5,894 nt of DNA from a bacterium (lineage in GTDB: Bacteria > Patescibacteria > Saccharimonadia > Saccharimonadales > UBA4665), in assembly GCA_021778165.1 (NCBI GenBank), contig JAJYCU010000043.1, forward strand, positions 1-5,894, given 5' to 3'. Under the pieces are notes generated by a model that was given only the letters and a program-made list of their open reading frames with translations, was not told the DNA's origin and ran no database searches. Shown in pieces: positions 4,748 to 5,894 of the stretch. How positions within the stretch are numbered: the first letter of the stretch is position 1; every line of letters starts with the position of its first letter. Made by a program: the position numbers and the translations under genes.

Positions 4748-5894
4748 ACTGGTTGGACTTTTACATTATCCGTTCCCACAATATCCGATAAATATTCGAT
4801 TGACCGATCGTTAAAATTTATACCAAATGGTAATCTCATTGCTTGTTTATTACTGCTATTACCAAGCACTAAAACTACTTCATTGACACCGCTATTATCA
4901 TCGATTATTCTTTTTATTTGAATTAACTTATTTTGGTCAGAAGTATCCTCTAGACGAATAAAGATTCTTTGTCGGATAATCTTATTCTCAATTATTTTAG
5001 CTTTATTATCTACTTCTAGCATTTTAGTTTTCCTGGTTGAAGGTATGTAGGCTTTAGCTTGCTCATAAGTAATTTCCCTAGCATCATCAACCAAAATTTT
5101 TTTTGAATTTTGATCCAGACTAATTTTACCTTTTATTATCATAATTTTATCTTTTTGCCATAAACCAATTGTTGCTGAATAACTTTTCGGGAAAAGCACA
5201 ATTTCAACAAAATCATTCATATCTTCTAGTTTTGCAAACGCCATTCTCTGGCCATTCTTAGTTAATATTTCCTTAAAATCTGTAATCATACCACCAACAG
5301 TCACCGTCTTATCCTTTTTGCTATCATTAACAATACTGATCGGTGACGATTTCTCATTAAGTATTGACTGATAAGAGGACAGTGGATGCTCACTTAAATA
5401 CAAGCCAAGTAAATCTTTTTCCCACATTAAAATTTGTTTTAAATTAATTTCTCCACTTACGGGGTTTAATTCTAATACAGAGCTATCATTTTCTTTAACA
5501 TCATCTACTACGTTAAACAAATCAATCTGCCCAGATTTTGATTCTTTTTGTATTCTTGAACTATAGCTAAGAATTAAATCTAAATTAGCTAATAGTTTTT
5601 CTCGCCCATCAAAACAATCGAGTGAGCCTGATTTAATTAAACTTTCTAGGGTTTTACGGTTTATTAAATGGCTATCAACTCTTTTAATAAAATCGGTTAG
5701 ATTTTTAAATTCCCCGTCTTCCCTTACTTTCAATATTTCTGATACCACATTGCTACCAACATTTTTGATAGCTGCTAGACCAAAAAGTATCTTTTTTTGG
5801 TTTGGAACAATCGAAAATTCTAAATAAGATTTATTTATATTTGGTAAAACAACTTCTATCCCCATGTGTTTACACTCTGAAATCTCTATGGCTA
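4744..5894 (-). CDS. dnaE: DNA polymerase III alpha subunit, C-terminal part (5' end outside window)
   Basis: This is the C-terminal part (about 382 residues) of the replicative DNA polymerase. The frame continues past the right edge: codons before ATG 5865 read ISECKH, joining the conserved ECxxMGIEV sequence, so that ATG is internal. Numbered from MGIEV, the parts are: FGLAAIKNVGSNVV (28-41), the helix-hairpin-helix region; LIKSGSLDCFDGR (76-88); QIDLF (113-117), which fits the clamp-binding pattern QxxLF and should contact the sliding clamp; DLLGLYLSEHPL (151-162); an OB-fold (about 187-265, starting at TVTVGGMITDF); and a C-terminal domain (about 298-373). The layout matches DnaE, not Gram-positive PolC. 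The PHP domain and the catalytic aspartates lie outside the window. The TAG stop (4746-4744) overlaps the TAA stop of the CAP gene. The DnaE identity is secure. Confidence 0.95.
   Translation of the reverse strand, partial: AIEISECKHMGIEVVLPNINKSYLEFSIVPNQKKILFGLAAIKNVGSNVVSEILKVREDGEFKNLTDFIKRVDSHLINRKTLESLIKSGSLDCFDGREKLLANLDLILSYSSRIQKESKSGQIDLFNVVDDVKENDSSVLELNPVSGEINLKQILMWEKDLLGLYLSEHPLSSYQSILNEKSSPISIVNDSKKDKTVTVGGMITDFKEILTKNGQRMAFAKLEDMNDFVEIVLFPKSYSATIGLWQKDKIMIIKGKISLDQNSKKILVDDAREITYEQAKAYIPSTRKTKMLEVDNKAKIIENKIIRQRIFIRLEDTSDQNKLIQIKRIIDDNSGVNEVVLVLGNSSNKQAMRLPFGINFNDRSIEYLSDIVGTDNVKVQPV

Noticed and set aside
5863..5865. ATG as the start of the right-hand gene
   Set aside because: Codons upstream of it read ISECKH, continuing the conserved DnaE ECxxMGIEV sequence, so the gene runs past the window edge.
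1..5894. tRNA, rRNA, CRISPR array, insertion sequence or defence system
   Set aside because: All space is taken by recognisable genes with gaps under 65 bp. No terminal inverted repeats, transposase, direct-repeat array or cloverleaf was found by eye.

Overview
The window is AT-rich (roughly one third G+C, estimated by eye) and gene-dense. It carries seven protein-coding genes, two of them cut by the window edges. It uses the standard code: TGA ends the RNase HII gene. The genes are compact, the proteins contain very little cysteine, and no start has a Shine-Dalgarno site. These traits, with a short SpoU methyltransferase, a pilus-type ATPase lacking its zinc motif and a CAP-domain membrane protein, suggest a Patescibacteria/CPR bacterium. 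Saccharibacteria is my best guess. That assignment is an inference from general features, not from a marker search.

Layout from left to right: the 3' end of an M1-family aminopeptidase gene (+) converges on rnhB (-) and overlaps it by 9 bp. Reading leftward on the minus strand, a PilB/GspE-type ATPase gene is followed by rplS (ribosomal protein L19) and rnhB (RNase HII). A 63-bp divergent intergenic region (3317-3379) separates the ATPase gene from a plus-strand pair: a TrmH/SpoU RNA methyltransferase and a three-TM CAP-domain protein. The last of these converges on the 3' part of dnaE (-), overlapping it by 4 bp. No gap exceeds 65 bp. I see no RNA gene, mobile element, CRISPR array or hairpin-plus-U-tract terminator.

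Most of the content is housekeeping: translation (L19), RNA modification (SpoU methyltransferase), DNA replication and repair (DnaE, RNase HII) and peptide turnover (aminopeptidase). The ATPase probably powers a type IV pilus or related secretion apparatus, and the CAP protein probably presents an extracellular domain. The pairing of rplS and rnhB is common in bacteria.

The most notable pattern is regulatory. A -10-like hexamer sits so close to most start codons that the mRNAs should be leaderless or nearly so. The clearest case is the extended -10 TGCTATAAT ending 6 nt before the ATG of the CAP gene. I found no convincing new multi-gene system. The points worth a second look are the apparent leaderless layout, the CAP domain that has lost its histidines, and the cysteine-free PilB-like ATPase.
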